Shown: positions 63,575 to 64,000 of the stretch, piece by piece | How positions within the stretch are numbered: the first letter of the stretch is position 1 | How the letters are laid out: each line of letters opens with the position of its first letter | Origin: Owenia fusiformis | Taxonomy: Eukaryota > Annelida > Polychaeta > Sabellida > Oweniidae | Reading direction: 5' to 3' | Assembly: GCA_903813345.2 (NCBI GenBank) | Contig: CAIIXF020000006.1 | Coordinates: 28,465,936 to 28,529,935, forward strand | Length of the DNA stretch: 64,000 nucleotides | Notes under the pieces: generated by a model | The model's input: the letters and a program-made list of their open reading frames with translations, nothing else | Databases searched by the model: none | Told to the model about the DNA's origin: nothing | Translations under genes and position numbers: made by a program

Positions 63575-64000
63575 GTGAGTTTCCGAGAGATCGAGCAAGT
63601 TTTTGAAAACACTAACTTTAATGTTATTCAAGAGTCATTTTCTCAATCTTTTTTTGGCTCATGTTATATAACTCCCAGTCAAGCCTGTTTTAAAAAAATC
63701 AAGAGTTTCGTTACTCCTTATATTATGAAGTACGTCATTTTCTTTTTATTATATTATTGTGTTTATTTTGTCTTCTGAACCATTTCATCGATGGAAATCC
63801 AGAGCTGGTTATACTTTTGGCCAACTGGAAGAGGAGGGAAAACCCCAGAGTTTAGAGTTTGTCCTAATTTCCACCATCTAGTTTCTGAATACCACAAGAT
63901 TGTGTTTAATTGATGTAAACACATACTACATCTTTCTTTATCTTGATGAGAAATAACAAGCTATTACTATTGGTAAACAAGCCAGAAATTAAAATCACAT
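63575..64000. other. UBR4 intron after exon 55
   Basis: Starts with a GTGAGT donor. It stays open for a while in one frame, but this is intron read-through. Nothing else recognisable. Confidence 0.7.

Overview
The window is animal nuclear DNA: AT-rich, intron-dense and full of transposable elements and minisatellites. Almost all of it belongs to one gene on the + strand, the giant E3 ubiquitin ligase UBR4 (p600). I placed 55 consecutive coding exons with GT-AG junctions and matching phases. Together they give about 8.9 kb of coding sequence, or about 2,960 codons. From family knowledge this is roughly the middle to the C-terminal part of a protein of about 5,200 residues. The UBR box should lie upstream of the window and the C-terminal catalytic hemi-RING module downstream. 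The host looks like a marine invertebrate (lophotrochozoan, hemichordate or similar): UBR4 is vertebrate-like, there is an intronless TRIM-NHL gene, and the nested secreted proteins carry pacifastin-like cysteine modules. I cannot name the species.

Layout. 1-9337: UBR4 exons 1-13, with two large tandem arrays that copy the edge of an exon plus its splice site (exons 9 and 11). 9338-13066: intron holding an intronless TRIM-NHL gene on the - strand and a 23-bp minisatellite. 13239-17864: intron holding a decayed non-LTR retrotransposon (- strand), a hairpin repeat and a MITE. 17865-43132: UBR4 exons 15-53, with further exon-edge arrays at exons 16, 30 and 46, an 860-bp near-perfect palindrome, and several dispersed repeats. 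43133-60241: a 17-kb intron holding two paralogous - strand genes for secreted, cysteine-rich, partly mucin-like proteins that end in a TSP1-like domain. Between them lie decayed exon copies and nested DNA transposons. 60242-63574: UBR4 exons 54-55, separated by a 31-bp satellite of about 75 units with a 1.32-kb higher-order duplication. 63575-64000: intron sequence with nothing recognisable.

The most unusual theme is that exon-intron boundaries of one housekeeping gene have been multiplied again and again, always on the intron side, so a single complete exon survives. At least eleven of the 55 exons show this, from single decayed copies to twelve near-identical units. The second theme is the nested cysteine-rich gene pair. 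A local duplication was followed by loss of whole phase-1 exon modules in one copy and decay of an exon in the other.
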